Counted from the stretch's first letter, positions 1 to 7,729 are shown. The stretch: DNA of 13,220 nucleotides from CBFHOS01 sp965657645 (GCA_965657645.1 CBFHOS010000039.1:1-13220), one strand, 5' to 3'. Made by a program: numbers and translations. The notes: generated by a model not told the origin, from the sequence alone.

Positions 1-119
1 TTGACGGTTATTACGCCAAGGATAGCGAGGGCACTGTTGGTCGCTTGGTGGTCATCGGTATGGCTGGGCTGGATGCGTCTGGCATAGCCGCGCGGCTAGG
101 CGGCAAAATCGTCGGTTAG
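1..119 (+). CDS. cobW: 3' end of probable cobW, a G3E-family GTPase/metallochaperone (partial)
   Basis: Only the last 38 codons are present, read in the frame whose codons begin at position 3 and ending in TAG at 117-119. The tail contains RLVVIGMAGLDASGIAARL. It resembles the end of CobW C-terminal domains, where a 'TRLVVIG..GLD...I...L' strand-helix unit is common. CobW proteins are P-loop GTPases of the G3E family, thought to supply or handle metal for cobalt insertion into the corrin ring. The P-loop and the CxCC-type metal site would lie upstream and cannot be seen. cobW directly before cobN is the classic alphaproteobacterial order, and the 8-nt gap to cobN suggests co-transcription. 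The call rests on a short tail plus context, so it is moderately sure. Confidence 0.72.
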   Translation, partial: DGYYAKDSEGTVGRLVVIGMAGLDASGIAARLGGKIVG

Positions 120-127
120 GTAGATAG

Positions 128-3100
128 ATGCACCTTCTCAAGATTGATGAATCGGGAGCGCTTTATGATAGTGATGAGGCGGTCGATCTTGGGCAACCTA
201 CCGGTGCGTTTGTTTTTCTAACCTCTGCCGATACCGAAGTAGCATTGGTATGCGCCGCGGCGCGAAAGCTCCATGACAATGGTGATGAGATTGACCTGCG
301 GGTCGCCAATTATCTAAGCCTGACCCATCCCTATTCAGTTGATCTCTATATTGCCAACACTCTTAGTGCGGCGCGTGTTGTTGTTGTGCGTTTGCTGGGC
401 GGGGCGTCATATTGGGAATATGGAACCCAGCAATTGCGGGCAATGGCAGAGTCCAGTGACACCAAGGTTATTTTCCTGTCTGGTGATGGCAAGGCTGATC
501 CCCAGTTGGATTATCTCTCATCCGTTGATGCCCTGACCTGTGCCAGACTATCCGCCTATCTGGATGCCGGTGGATTGGATAATGCGGCCGGATTTCTAAC
601 CGCCCTTAGTGACATTGTCGATGGCACAGATAACGCCAAGCCAGTGGAGCCATTGCCGCGTGCGGGGATATATTGGCCGCATAAAGCGATGCCGGACCTA
701 TCGACGCTTCACTCCGAATGGCGTGAAGGGGCGCCAGTTGTGGCGATCACATTTTACCGCGCATTAATGCAGTCGGGTGATGTCGAACCGATCAATGCGA
801 TGATAGCGGCGCTGGTCGATGAGGGGCTAAATCCTTTGCCTATCTTTGCCGCCAGTCTCAAGGATGCATCAGCCGCGAGTATTGTCGCTGATTTGCTATC
901 TGCGTCTAACTGCGATGTGATCCTGAACGCCACTAGTTTTGCCGTGTCAGATCCGTCAAAGGCCAATGATGCTTTTTCATCGCGCTCGGTTGGACCGTTT
1001 GGTGTGGTGGATGCGCCGGTGTTTCAAATTGTGCTGGCATCCAACAGAGAGGCTGATTGGGCCACATCATCGGCTGGTTTGACCGCACGTGATCTGGCGA
1101 TGAACGTTGCCCTGCCAGAGCTTGATGGACGCATTCTTACCCGCGCTATCGGTTTCAAAAAGCCGCTTAGCAAAGACCCTCTTACCCATGCGATGACCAC
1201 GCATTATACGGCGGTAAACGATCGCACACGCTTTGTGGCAAAGCTGGCGGCAAAATGGGCGGGGCTACGTCATACCGATGTTAGCGCCAAAAAAGTCGCG
1301 CTCATTCTGGCTAATTACCCGAATAAGGACGGCAGGATTGCCAATGGTGTGGGGTTGGATACGCCCGAAAGCGCGTTTGTGGCACTGCATGATCTGGCCA
1401 AGGCGGGCTATAGTTTCTCTGATTTGCCCGATAGCGCGGCGCAACTGATTGCTGATTTGCGAAAAGGCCCGACGAATGCGGGATGGCAAGGACGTACCTC
1501 GGCGGTAAAGCTTGATTTGGAGACATATCGTGCGGCTTTTGCCGAACTGCCATCATCACTGGGGGATGAGGTTGCGGCGCGGTGGGGCGATGTTGCCGAT
1601 GATCCGATGTGCGATGGGACCCATCTGCGGCTGCCGATCTTGACGTTCGGCAATGCGGCTGTCGGGGTGCAACCGGCGCGCGGCTATAATATCGATCCAA
1701 AGGCAACCTATCACGCGCCTGATCTCGTGCCGCCGCATAATTACTTCGCTTTTTATATCTGGTTGCGTGAAGTTTGGCAGAGCAATGCAGTCGTGCATTT
1801 TGGTAAGCATGGCAATCTAGAATGGTTGCCGGGCAAGGCATTGGCGCTGTCTGAGGCTTGTTATCCAGAGGCCGTTCTTGGCCCCATGCCGCATTTATAC
1901 CCGTTCATTATCAATGATCCGGGCGAGGGGGCACAGGCCAAACGCCGGACAGCCGCGGTGATCCTTGATCATTTGACCCCGCCAATGACCAATGCTGATA
2001 GCCACGGGATTATGGCCGAGCTTGAATCGCTGATGGACGAGTATTTTGAGGCCGCCGGCATGGATAAGGCCAGAAGCGCGGCATTGCTGGTTGATATTTT
2101 GGAAGTTGCCGAGCGCGCCGGTATCGCCGCTGATTGCGGTATTACCGACGCTGATGATCCATCCGAAAAGCTGTTGAAGCTCGACAATTTTCTATGTGAT
2201 TTGAAAGAATTGCAGATCCGCGACGGTCTCCATATTTTTGGCCGCAATCCAGATAAAGAACTCTCAAACGGTCTGCTGGTGCAGATTTTGCGCACCCCGC
2301 GGGGTGACGGTAGCGGGGCAAACGGCTCACTAATCCGTGCGTTGGCTCTCGATCTTGGATTGTCTGAGGGCGGCGATGATGATTTTGATCCGCTCACATC
2401 GGAATCTGGACGCGTGTGGGATGGTGCCAAGCCAGATATTCTGGCGCAAATGGCCGCATTGACGGATAAATCATGGCGCAATATTGGTGACACGGTAGAA
2501 CGCCTCGACCATCTTGCCGCCTCGATAGTTGCCGGAGACGCGGTGCCGCCCGGTCCGGCATCGGCGCAAATCATCGATCATGCTCTTGGTGATATTCGCA
2601 AAAACCTCACCGCCTGTGGCCAATGTGAGGCGGCGGCACTAGCGCGTGGTCTTGCCGGTAAGTTTATTCCCGCCGGACCATCTGGCGCACCAACCAGAGG
2701 CCGTCCCGAAGTATTGCCGACAGGGCGTAATTTCTTTTCCATCGATAGCCGCGCCTTGCCAACGCCAGTCGCGTGGCGGCTTGGTTGGGCTTCGGCCAAT
2801 GCGTTGCTGGAGCGTTATCTGCAAGATCACGGTAATTGGCCTAAATCGATGGTTCTATCGGCATGGGGCACATCGAACATGCGCACCGGCGGCGATGACA
2901 TAGCCCAAGCTCTAGCCCTCATGGGCGTACAGCCGGTTTGGGATACCAGTTCACGCAGGGTCACCGGCTTTGAGGTGATACCGCTACCGGTACTAGATCG
3001 CCCGCGTATTGATATATCTTTGCGCTGTTCAGGGTTTTTCCGCGATGCGTTTCCAGCGCAAATGAGTTTGATTGACCGCGCCGTACAGGCCGTGGCAGGG

Positions 3101-3928
3101 CTTGATGAGCCGGATGACATGAACCCGTTGGCGGCGGCGGCGCGCCGTGAGAGTGCGCAATTGCAACAGGACGGCATGGATGAAACCACCGCCACGCGTA
3201 CCAGCACAATGCGTATATTTAGCGCCAAGCCGGGGGCGTATGGGGCCGGTCTGCAAACCCTGATCGATGAGGGTATATGGCAAGATCGCGCCGATTTTGG
3301 TGATGCCTTCCTCACATGGTCGAGTTATGCCTATGGTGAACAGATGGACGGGGTTGGTGCCCGGGGTGCGCTTGAACGCCGATTGCGTGATAGTGATGCG
3401 GTTCTGCATAACCAAGACAACCGCGAGCATGATATTCTGGATAGTGATGATTATTACCAGTTTGCCGGCGGTCTGTCTGCCGCCATTGCGGCGGTGTCTG
3501 GGCGGGATGTGCCGGTCTATCACAACGATCACTCACTCCCTGAAAAGCCAGTTATTCGCTCTTTGGCCGAGGAAATTAGCCGGGTTGTGCGAGGGCGGGC
3601 GAGCAATCCAAAATGGATCAAGGGCGTGATGCGGCACGGTTACAAAGGTGCCTTTGAAATGGCCGCAACGGTGGATTACCTGTTTGCCTTTGCCGCCACC
3701 ACGCGTCTTGTCGAACCACATCACTTTGCGGCGTTATATGAGGCCTATATCGAGGATGATGCCGTGCGCTCTTTTCTGGAAACAGAAAATGATGCGGCTT
3801 ATGAAGATATGCTGCGTCGTTTTCAAGAAGCGATTGAGCGCGGTCTATGGACAACGCGGCGTAACAGTGTGCAATCTGAGATAGAACAATTTTTGACCGA
3901 CCGACTAGCAGTGGCAAAAGGAGAGTAA
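128..3928 (+). CDS. cobN: CobN, large subunit of aerobic cobaltochelatase
   Basis: This 1266-residue protein matches the usual CobN length (about 1250-1280). CobN binds hydrogenobyrinic acid a,c-diamide and, with the AAA+ partners CobS and CobT, inserts Co2+ using ATP in the cytoplasm. It is related to the magnesium-chelatase H subunit. The start at 128 is supported by the N-terminus MHLLKIDESG followed by a VDLGQ motif, as in other alphaproteobacterial CobN proteins. The CobN/BchH signature HFGKHGNLEWLPGK lies at residues 557-570 (His557 and His561) and is followed by PHLYPFIINDPGEG. Near the C-terminus are the typical HNQDNREHDILDSDDYYQF and SNPKWIKGVMRHGYKGA segments. No frameshift or internal stop is present. 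It follows cobW by 8 nt and precedes cobO by 1 nt, so it is an operon member. cobS and cobT are not in the window and must be encoded elsewhere if the enzyme works. Confidence 0.97.
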   Translation: MHLLKIDESGALYDSDEAVDLGQPTGAFVFLTSADTEVALVCAAARKLHDNGDEIDLRVANYLSLTHPYSVDLYIANTLSAARVVVVRLLGGASYWEYGTQQLRAMAESSDTKVIFLSGDGKADPQLDYLSSVDALTCARLSAYLDAGGLDNAAGFLTALSDIVDGTDNAKPVEPLPRAGIYWPHKAMPDLSTLHSEWREGAPVVAITFYRALMQSGDVEPINAMIAALVDEGLNPLPIFAASLKDASAASIVADLLSASNCDVILNATSFAVSDPSKANDAFSSRSVGPFGVVDAPVFQIVLASNREADWATSSAGLTARDLAMNVALPELDGRILTRAIGFKKPLSKDPLTHAMTTHYTAVNDRTRFVAKLAAKWAGLRHTDVSAKKVALILANYPNKDGRIANGVGLDTPESAFVALHDLAKAGYSFSDLPDSAAQLIADLRKGPTNAGWQGRTSAVKLDLETYRAAFAELPSSLGDEVAARWGDVADDPMCDGTHLRLPILTFGNAAVGVQPARGYNIDPKATYHAPDLVPPHNYFAFYIWLREVWQSNAVVHFGKHGNLEWLPGKALALSEACYPEAVLGPMPHLYPFIINDPGEGAQAKRRTAAVILDHLTPPMTNADSHGIMAELESLMDEYFEAAGMDKARSAALLVDILEVAERAGIAADCGITDADDPSEKLLKLDNFLCDLKELQIRDGLHIFGRNPDKELSNGLLVQILRTPRGDGSGANGSLIRALALDLGLSEGGDDDFDPLTSESGRVWDGAKPDILAQMAALTDKSWRNIGDTVERLDHLAASIVAGDAVPPGPASAQIIDHALGDIRKNLTACGQCEAAALARGLAGKFIPAGPSGAPTRGRPEVLPTGRNFFSIDSRALPTPVAWRLGWASANALLERYLQDHGNWPKSMVLSAWGTSNMRTGGDDIAQALALMGVQPVWDTSSRRVTGFEVIPLPVLDRPRIDISLRCSGFFRDAFPAQMSLIDRAVQAVAGLDEPDDMNPLAAAARRESAQLQQDGMDETTATRTSTMRIFSAKPGAYGAGLQTLIDEGIWQDRADFGDAFLTWSSYAYGEQMDGVGARGALERRLRDSDAVLHNQDNREHDILDSDDYYQFAGGLSAAIAAVSGRDVPVYHNDHSLPEKPVIRSLAEEISRVVRGRASNPKWIKGVMRHGYKGAFEMAATVDYLFAFAATTRLVEPHHFAALYEAYIEDDAVRSFLETENDAAYEDMLRRFQEAIERGLWTTRRNSVQSEIEQFLTDRLAVAKGE

Positions 3929-3929
3929 C

Positions 3930-4562
3930 ATGAGCGAAACACCCAAATCACAAGAGGTGAATGATACTGCGCGCCATAATAGCAAAATGGCCAAGAAAAA
4001 AGCCGCGCGTGATAAAATCATGGCCAGTAAGACCGATGAAAAGGGCCTGATCATTGTTCATACGGGCAAAGGCAAAGGCAAATCCTCAGCCGCTTTTGGG
4101 ATGATTTTCAGATGTATCGCGCATGACATGAAATGCGCCGTGGTCCAGTTTATCAAGGGCGGCATGGATACAGGTGAGCGCAACCTGATCACCGGAAACT
4201 TTGCTGAATTATGCGCCTTTCATACGATGGGTGAGGGTTTTACGTGGGAAACACAGGATAAGGAGCGTGATATCGCCGCGGCTACTGCCGCATGGGAAAA
4301 GGCCAAGGAACTCATCCGTGATGACAGTAATCACATGGTTTTACTGGATGAAATCAATATCGCTCTGCGCTATGGCTATATCGCCACGGCTGATGTTGTT
4401 GCGTTTTTGACCACAGAAAAGCCGCCAATGACCCATGTTGTGCTGACCGGCCGTAATGCGAGCGAAGAGCTTATGGAAATCGCTGATCTTGTTACCGAGA
4501 TGAGCTTGATCAAGCATCCGTTCCGCGCCGGTATCAAAGCCCAGATTGGCGTTGAATTCTAA
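3930..4562 (+). CDS. cobO: CobO, corrinoid adenosyltransferase
   Basis: This 210-residue protein is a cob(I)yrinic acid a,c-diamide adenosyltransferase of the CobO/BtuR (CobA-type) family. It transfers the 5'-deoxyadenosyl group of ATP to reduced corrinoid cobalt. The phosphate-binding loop GKGKGKSS is at residues 46-53, directly after the IIVHT strand. A Walker-B-like VLLDEIN is at 137-143, and the TGRNA and HPFRAGIKAQIGVEF segments near the C-terminus are characteristic. A charged, Lys-rich N-terminal stretch of about 37 residues precedes the core. A strong Shine-Dalgarno sequence (AAAGGAGA, 3917-3924) lies inside the end of cobN, 5 nt before the ATG at 3930. The gene therefore starts 1 nt after the cobN stop and is almost certainly co-transcribed with it. 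Its stop codon overlaps the cobQ start. Confidence 0.96.
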   Translation: MSETPKSQEVNDTARHNSKMAKKKAARDKIMASKTDEKGLIIVHTGKGKGKSSAAFGMIFRCIAHDMKCAVVQFIKGGMDTGERNLITGNFAELCAFHTMGEGFTWETQDKERDIAAATAAWEKAKELIRDDSNHMVLLDEINIALRYGYIATADVVAFLTTEKPPMTHVVLTGRNASEELMEIADLVTEMSLIKHPFRAGIKAQIGVEF

Positions 4563-6088
4563 TGTCTGCCGCCTTCATGGTGCAAGGTGCCGGCTCTAAT
4601 GTTGGCAAATCGGTTCTTGTGGCTGGCCTGTGCCGGTATTTTACCAATCAAGGATTACGGGTTAGCCCCTTCAAGCCGCAGAATATGTCGAACAATGCCG
4701 CTGTTACCGCTGATGGTGGTGAAATCGGCCGCGCACAAGCGATGCAGGCTCGGGCCTGTAATATCGCCCCCACTGTGCACATGAACCCGGTATTGCTAAA
4801 GCCCGAAACCGAAACCGGTTCACAGATCATCGTCCAGGGAAAACGCTTTGGCTCTATGCGGGCGCGTGAATATGGCTCGCACAAAGCGGCCTTACTGCCC
4901 CGTGTTCTGGATAGTTACCGGATTGTTGAGGAAAGCGCAGATCTGGTCATTACCGAGGGTGCGGGCAGTCCTGCTGAGGTTAATCTGCGCGCCGGTGATA
5001 TTGCCAATATGGGCTTTGCCGTGGCGGCTAATTTACCGGTGGTGATGGTTGGTGATATTGATCGGGGCGGTGTAATTGCGAGTTTGGTTGGGACCAAGGC
5101 GGTTCTAGATGACCAAGATAACAGTCAAATAAAAGCATTTTTAATCAATAAGTTCAGGGGCGATACTACACTATTTAATGAAGGTATGCGGATTATCGAG
5201 GATGCCACTGATTGGGCTGGTATTGGGATTTTGCCGTGGTTTGAGGCGGCTCGTTTTCTGCCTGCTGAGGACATTCTGGATATCCATAGTAAAACTGGCG
5301 ATCATAGTGTGGCCGGTGACCCCAGCGCGACATGGACTCAAAGTCAAACAAATGATGATCGCCCCATTCATATCGCCGTACCGATCCTGCGGCGCATTGC
5401 CAATTTCGATGATCTAGACCCGTTAGCGGCAGAACCGAATGTTCGTCTTAGCTTGGTGAATGCTGGTGAGGTTATGCCAAGAGACGTTGATCTAATCCTG
5501 TTGCCCGGATCCAAGGCGACCATTTCTGATTTGGCTTTCGTCAAGGAACAGGGCTGGGACATAGACATTGCCGCGCATGTCCGCCGTTCTGGACGAGTGA
5601 TGGGGCTTTGCGGCGGTTATCAGATGCTAGGGCGGGCAATTCATGATCCCCATGGCATCGAGGGTCCGGCCGGATCGGGTGTTGGTCTTGGTCATTTGGA
5701 TGTGGAAACAACGCTAGGCGAGGTTAAAACCGTAACCAGTGTGGCGGCGCATTCGCGCATCCACAACACACCAATCAGCGGCTATGAAATCCATATGGGC
5801 GCAACGACTGGCGGTGATACGGCGCGGCCATTGTTGGATATTGATGGGCGCGATGAGGGGGCCACAAGCCAGAACGGGCTGGTCAGCGGCAGTTATGTGC
5901 ATGGTATTTTCGCCGATAACGCCTTTCGCGCGGCGTTTCTGCGTGATCTAGCGGGTGAGGGTGGCCGGCAAGACGGCTTTGGTAGCCTCGATTTTGATGG
6001 CAATGTGGATATGGTTTTGGACCAGCTCGCCGATCATCTGGCCGCGCATTTGGATATGGATAAACTAGCCAAGATAGCTGGCCTATAA
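4562..6088 (+). CDS. cobQ: CobQ, cobyric acid synthase (glutamine-hydrolysing)
   Basis: This 508-residue protein uses glutamine and ATP to amidate the b, d, e and g side chains of adenosylcobyrinic acid a,c-diamide, giving adenosylcobyric acid. The N-terminal dethiobiotin-synthetase-like domain has a P-loop, GAGSNVGKS, at about residues 9-17, followed by FKPQNMSNNA. The C-terminal class-I glutamine amidotransferase domain has the nucleophile Cys350 in GLCGGYQMLGR and the catalytic His447 in SYVHGIF. Between LPAEDIL and the RIANFDDLDPL motif is a polar linker (about residues 240-267) that seems longer than in typical relatives. It may explain why the protein exceeds the usual length of about 485. 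The ATG overlaps the cobO stop (TAATG), and no good Shine-Dalgarno is visible, so translation is probably coupled. The 3' end overlaps the end of convergent cobD by 6 nt. Confidence 0.97.
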   Translation: MSAAFMVQGAGSNVGKSVLVAGLCRYFTNQGLRVSPFKPQNMSNNAAVTADGGEIGRAQAMQARACNIAPTVHMNPVLLKPETETGSQIIVQGKRFGSMRAREYGSHKAALLPRVLDSYRIVEESADLVITEGAGSPAEVNLRAGDIANMGFAVAANLPVVMVGDIDRGGVIASLVGTKAVLDDQDNSQIKAFLINKFRGDTTLFNEGMRIIEDATDWAGIGILPWFEAARFLPAEDILDIHSKTGDHSVAGDPSATWTQSQTNDDRPIHIAVPILRRIANFDDLDPLAAEPNVRLSLVNAGEVMPRDVDLILLPGSKATISDLAFVKEQGWDIDIAAHVRRSGRVMGLCGGYQMLGRAIHDPHGIEGPAGSGVGLGHLDVETTLGEVKTVTSVAAHSRIHNTPISGYEIHMGATTGGDTARPLLDIDGRDEGATSQNGLVSGSYVHGIFADNAFRAAFLRDLAGEGGRQDGFGSLDFDGNVDMVLDQLADHLAAHLDMDKLAKIAGL

Positions 6089-7066
6089 AACCACCAAAAC
6101 ACCCGCCAGCAATATCAGCAGATAGAGCTGGGCACCCTTTAAGACGGAGAGAGAGCGCATAATGTCATTGGCATCGGCATCGGTGCCATCTTTGTTGAAA
6201 CGGACGGCGTCACGCACTCGATTGCCATAGGCCCGTGGTCCGGCTAACCATACATCAAGACCGCCCGCCATCGCCGCCTCCGGCCATCCTGCATTTGGTG
6301 AGGCATGGTATCGTGCCTCTGTCATCATTGATTTGACGGCCCTTATCGCCCCGCCACCAGAACCGATTGATGCAACCACGATCAACAAACCGGTTAGGCG
6401 CGCCGGAATATAGTTCAGCACATCGTCCAGCATCGCAGCGGCCCAGCCAAACGCCCGATATTTGGCGTTTTTATAGCCGATCATGCTATCGGCCGTGTTT
6501 GTCATTTTATAGATTAGCAAGCCGGGAAGCCCAAAAAGCAAAAACCAGAATGCCGGCGCGATAACCCCGTCAGAGAGGTTTTCCGCACCGGTTTCAATCG
6601 CCGCTCTGGAAATATCGCCTGCATCGAGATTGTCGGTGCTACGCCCAACAATCATCCCAACCGCCGCTCTACCGGCATCTATATCTGTGGAAAGTCCAGC
6701 GGCGACATTTTGAACATGTTCATCCAAGGACCGCCCCGCCAGCAATATAGCCAACGCCACAAGGTCTATCGCCCAGCCACCATATGAGAGTGCATAACCA
6801 ACAAACCCCGCGAGCAAGACAAGGCAAAGCATTGCCATAACCCCTGAGCGCAGACGCCCACGGCCCGTTTTTCCTCTACGGTAATTCCATTTTCTGTCAA
6901 AAAAGCTAATACTACGGCCAAATAACACTACCGGATGGGGCATGCGCCGCCACAGAAAATCAGGTTCTCCAAATAACCAATCAAGGGCAATCGCCGCCAT
7001 TAGAATGCCAATGCGAAGGCCCAGCTCGCTCGCTGTTTGTGGCAGGATAAACGGTATAGTCGTCAT
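6083..7066 (-). CDS. cobD: CobD/CbiB, adenosylcobinamide-phosphate synthase (integral membrane protein)
   Basis: This protein of about 327 residues joins adenosylcobyric acid to (R)-1-amino-2-propanol O-2-phosphate (or aminopropanol), acting at the cytoplasmic membrane. Visible family motifs are DWLFGEPDFLWRRMPHPVV near the N-terminus, LDAGDISRAAIETGAENLSD in the middle, TADSMIGYKN, and ASPNAGWPEAAMAGGL toward the C-terminus. Several hydrophobic membrane segments are present: two in the N-terminal third, one around FWFLLFGLPGLLIY, one near the region GLLIVVASIG, and one at the C-terminus (LYLLILLAGVLVVL). I chose the ATG at 7066; a TTG at 7069 would add one residue. Naming follows the Pseudomonas denitrificans scheme, not Salmonella CobD, which is a different enzyme. 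The gene is transcribed against cobN-cobO-cobQ and divergently from the cbiX operon. The CobC partner that would make the aminopropanol phosphate is not adjacent. Confidence 0.95.
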   Translation of the reverse strand: MTTIPFILPQTASELGLRIGILMAAIALDWLFGEPDFLWRRMPHPVVLFGRSISFFDRKWNYRRGKTGRGRLRSGVMAMLCLVLLAGFVGYALSYGGWAIDLVALAILLAGRSLDEHVQNVAAGLSTDIDAGRAAVGMIVGRSTDNLDAGDISRAAIETGAENLSDGVIAPAFWFLLFGLPGLLIYKMTNTADSMIGYKNAKYRAFGWAAAMLDDVLNYIPARLTGLLIVVASIGSGGGAIRAVKSMMTEARYHASPNAGWPEAAMAGGLDVWLAGPRAYGNRVRDAVRFNKDGTDADANDIMRSLSVLKGAQLYLLILLAGVLVVL

Positions 7067-7083
7067 CAAGGCATCACCGGTTG

Positions 7084-7116
7084 GTTAAAAAACTGGAGGG
7101 CTCGTTAAAAAGCTGG
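7084..7116. repeat. Helically phased direct repeat before cobD
   Basis: GTTAAAAAACTGG (7084-7096) and GTTAAAAAGCTGG (7104-7116) match at 12 of 13 positions and start exactly 20 bp apart, about two helical turns. They begin 18 bp upstream of the cobD ATG. The arrangement could be a regulator binding site for two subunits on one DNA face, or a small local duplication. There is no direct evidence of function. Confidence 0.5.
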
Positions 7117-7204
7117 GTAAAGTGATGCACCAAATGTGCGGATAATTCAACTTTGGTCGCTTCAGTGCAATTGTAATGGGCAACGCAATCTAGTATCGTT
7201 CTCA

Positions 7205-7408
7205 TACGGTTGGTGGACTTGATAACAAGATGAAAGCAATCCCGGTGCGGTGGACCTATCCAAGGCATCCAAATCCGGGCCCCAGACTGTGCGGACGCCA
7301 TTTTCCTTTGGAAATCTTTTTCCAGCGGAATCCAGTGGCGCCATTGCTTCATCCCTATCTTTCCATGTTTTGAAAACTAGCTGTTTTGGTCAGTCAACGG
7401 GCTGTCTG
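7205..7408 (+). promoter_or_regulatory. Candidate divergent cobalamin riboswitch
   Basis: Several cobalamin-riboswitch landmarks occur in the right order and spacing on the plus strand. GGT and GGTGG (7208-7216) are followed by a CTTG-ATAA-CAAG hairpin (7218-7229). GATGAAAGCAAT (7229-7240) sits where 'GATGAAAAGGGAAT' is usual. CCCGG-TG (7241-7247) can pair with CCGGG in AAATCCGGG (7271-7279), and CCCC-AGACTGT-GCGG (7280-7293) sits where 'CCCCGCAACTGT..GCGG' is usual. GTCAGTCAACGGGC (7389-7402) matches the closing 'GTCAGGAGACCGGC' at 10 of 14 positions. CGCCA (7296-7300) pairs with TGGCG (7336-7340). The total length of about 200 nt is normal for this class. However, the GGGAA box is changed to GCAA, the CGCAACTGT core is altered, and GCCACTG/GGGAAGG is not seen on this strand. 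The element may be a variant or partly decayed. It ends only 6 nt before the first start codon of a cobalamin operon, which suggests translational control by hiding the ribosome site. Confidence 0.6.
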
Positions 7409-7414
7409 GATTGG

Positions 7415-7729
7415 ATGATGATGTTGATTAAGAAATTGAAAACTGCCGGATTTGCGCCCGCTACAATTGTGGCACCGCTAGCATTTGTTGGATTGTTGAT
7501 GCCGGCACAGGCGTATGCGCATCTTGGGCATCTTGGGGATTTGGCCGGTCATAGCCATTGGGCAGGAATTGCCCTTGCTGGTTGTGCTGCCGCGCTCGGC
7601 GGTCTTTTAGCGGCAAAGGGTAGTGCGGCATCAGGCACTGATACTGATGCAGAAAATAATGATGAACACAAAGCCGGCCAGCCAGAGGGCGATGGTCACG
7701 GTGATATAGGAGACGAAGCGCATGCATGA
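7415..7729 (+). CDS. Small His-rich secreted/membrane protein in the cobalamin operon (resembles DUF6732)
   Basis: This 104-residue protein has a signal-peptide-like N-terminus: KK, then a hydrophobic core, ending in AQAYA at residues 31-35. A His-rich segment, HLGHLGDLAGHSHW (residues 36-49), comes next, then a second hydrophobic stretch (about 50-67, IALAGCAAALGGLLAA). The hydrophilic, acidic C-tail contains further histidines. If the first segment is cleaved, the mature protein would begin with His and be held by one membrane helix. From memory it resembles the small DUF6732 proteins found near alphaproteobacterial cob genes, which I cannot confirm here. A role in periplasmic cobalt binding or uptake is inference from the histidines and context. 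Three consecutive ATGs (7415, 7418, 7421) are possible starts, with only weak GGA-type ribosome sites before them. The frame stays open upstream to 7250, but that part overlaps the riboswitch-like element and does not look coding. The stop overlaps cbiX by 8 nt. Confidence 0.75.
   Translation: MMMLIKKLKTAGFAPATIVAPLAFVGLLMPAQAYAHLGHLGDLAGHSHWAGIALAGCAAALGGLLAAKGSAASGTDTDAENNDEHKAGQPEGDGHGDIGDEAHA

Larger units (their letters stand above)
7067..7414. other. Divergent intergenic region between cobD and the second cob unit
   Basis: This 348-nt stretch has no convincing gene. The right part (about 7205-7408) holds the riboswitch-like element described separately. The left part (7067-7204) must hold the cobD leader and the promoters. 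It contains an imperfect 13-bp direct repeat with exactly 20-bp spacing (7084-7096 and 7104-7116) and a small GCAC-CAAAT-GTGC hairpin (7127-7139). Only weak promoter-like pairs are visible. On the plus strand, TTGTAA (7171-7176) and TATCGT (7194-7199) are 17 nt apart. On the minus strand, a TTGCAC/AATTAT pair with 17-nt spacing covers 7170-7142. Neither is strong enough to annotate as a promoter. An open frame of 92 codons on the minus strand (7352-7074) covers most of the region, but its composition is unlike its neighbours and it runs antisense to the riboswitch-like element. Confidence 0.6.

Noticed and set aside
1311..1841. Long open frame on the minus strand inside cobN (176 codons)
   Set aside because: It lies wholly antisense to a strongly conserved part of cobN and its composition (His, Arg and Pro rich) is typical of a shadow frame.
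1969..2574. 201-codon open frame on the minus strand inside cobN
   Set aside because: It is Ser/Ala rich and in register with cobN codons, has no independent motif or ribosome site, and is a shadow of the real gene.
7074..7352. 92-codon open frame on the minus strand, ending 7 nt before the cobD ATG
   Set aside because: It has no recognisable motif and a composition rich in Trp, His, Cys and Arg, unlike its neighbours. It runs antisense to the riboswitch-like element. It shows no similarity that I can see to CobC, the partner that might be expected there.
7367..7387. GTTTT-G-AAAAC-TAGCT-GTTTT, where the AAAAC can pair with either GTTTT copy
   Set aside because: It is suggestive of a conformational switch or terminator, but the pairs are AT-rich and short, and no T-run follows. 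It is too weak to annotate.
7250..7414. Upstream extension of the small His-rich gene to an ATG at 7250
   Set aside because: The added 55 residues are compositionally odd and coincide with the conserved riboswitch-like blocks. A signal peptide starts naturally at the ATGs at 7415-7421.
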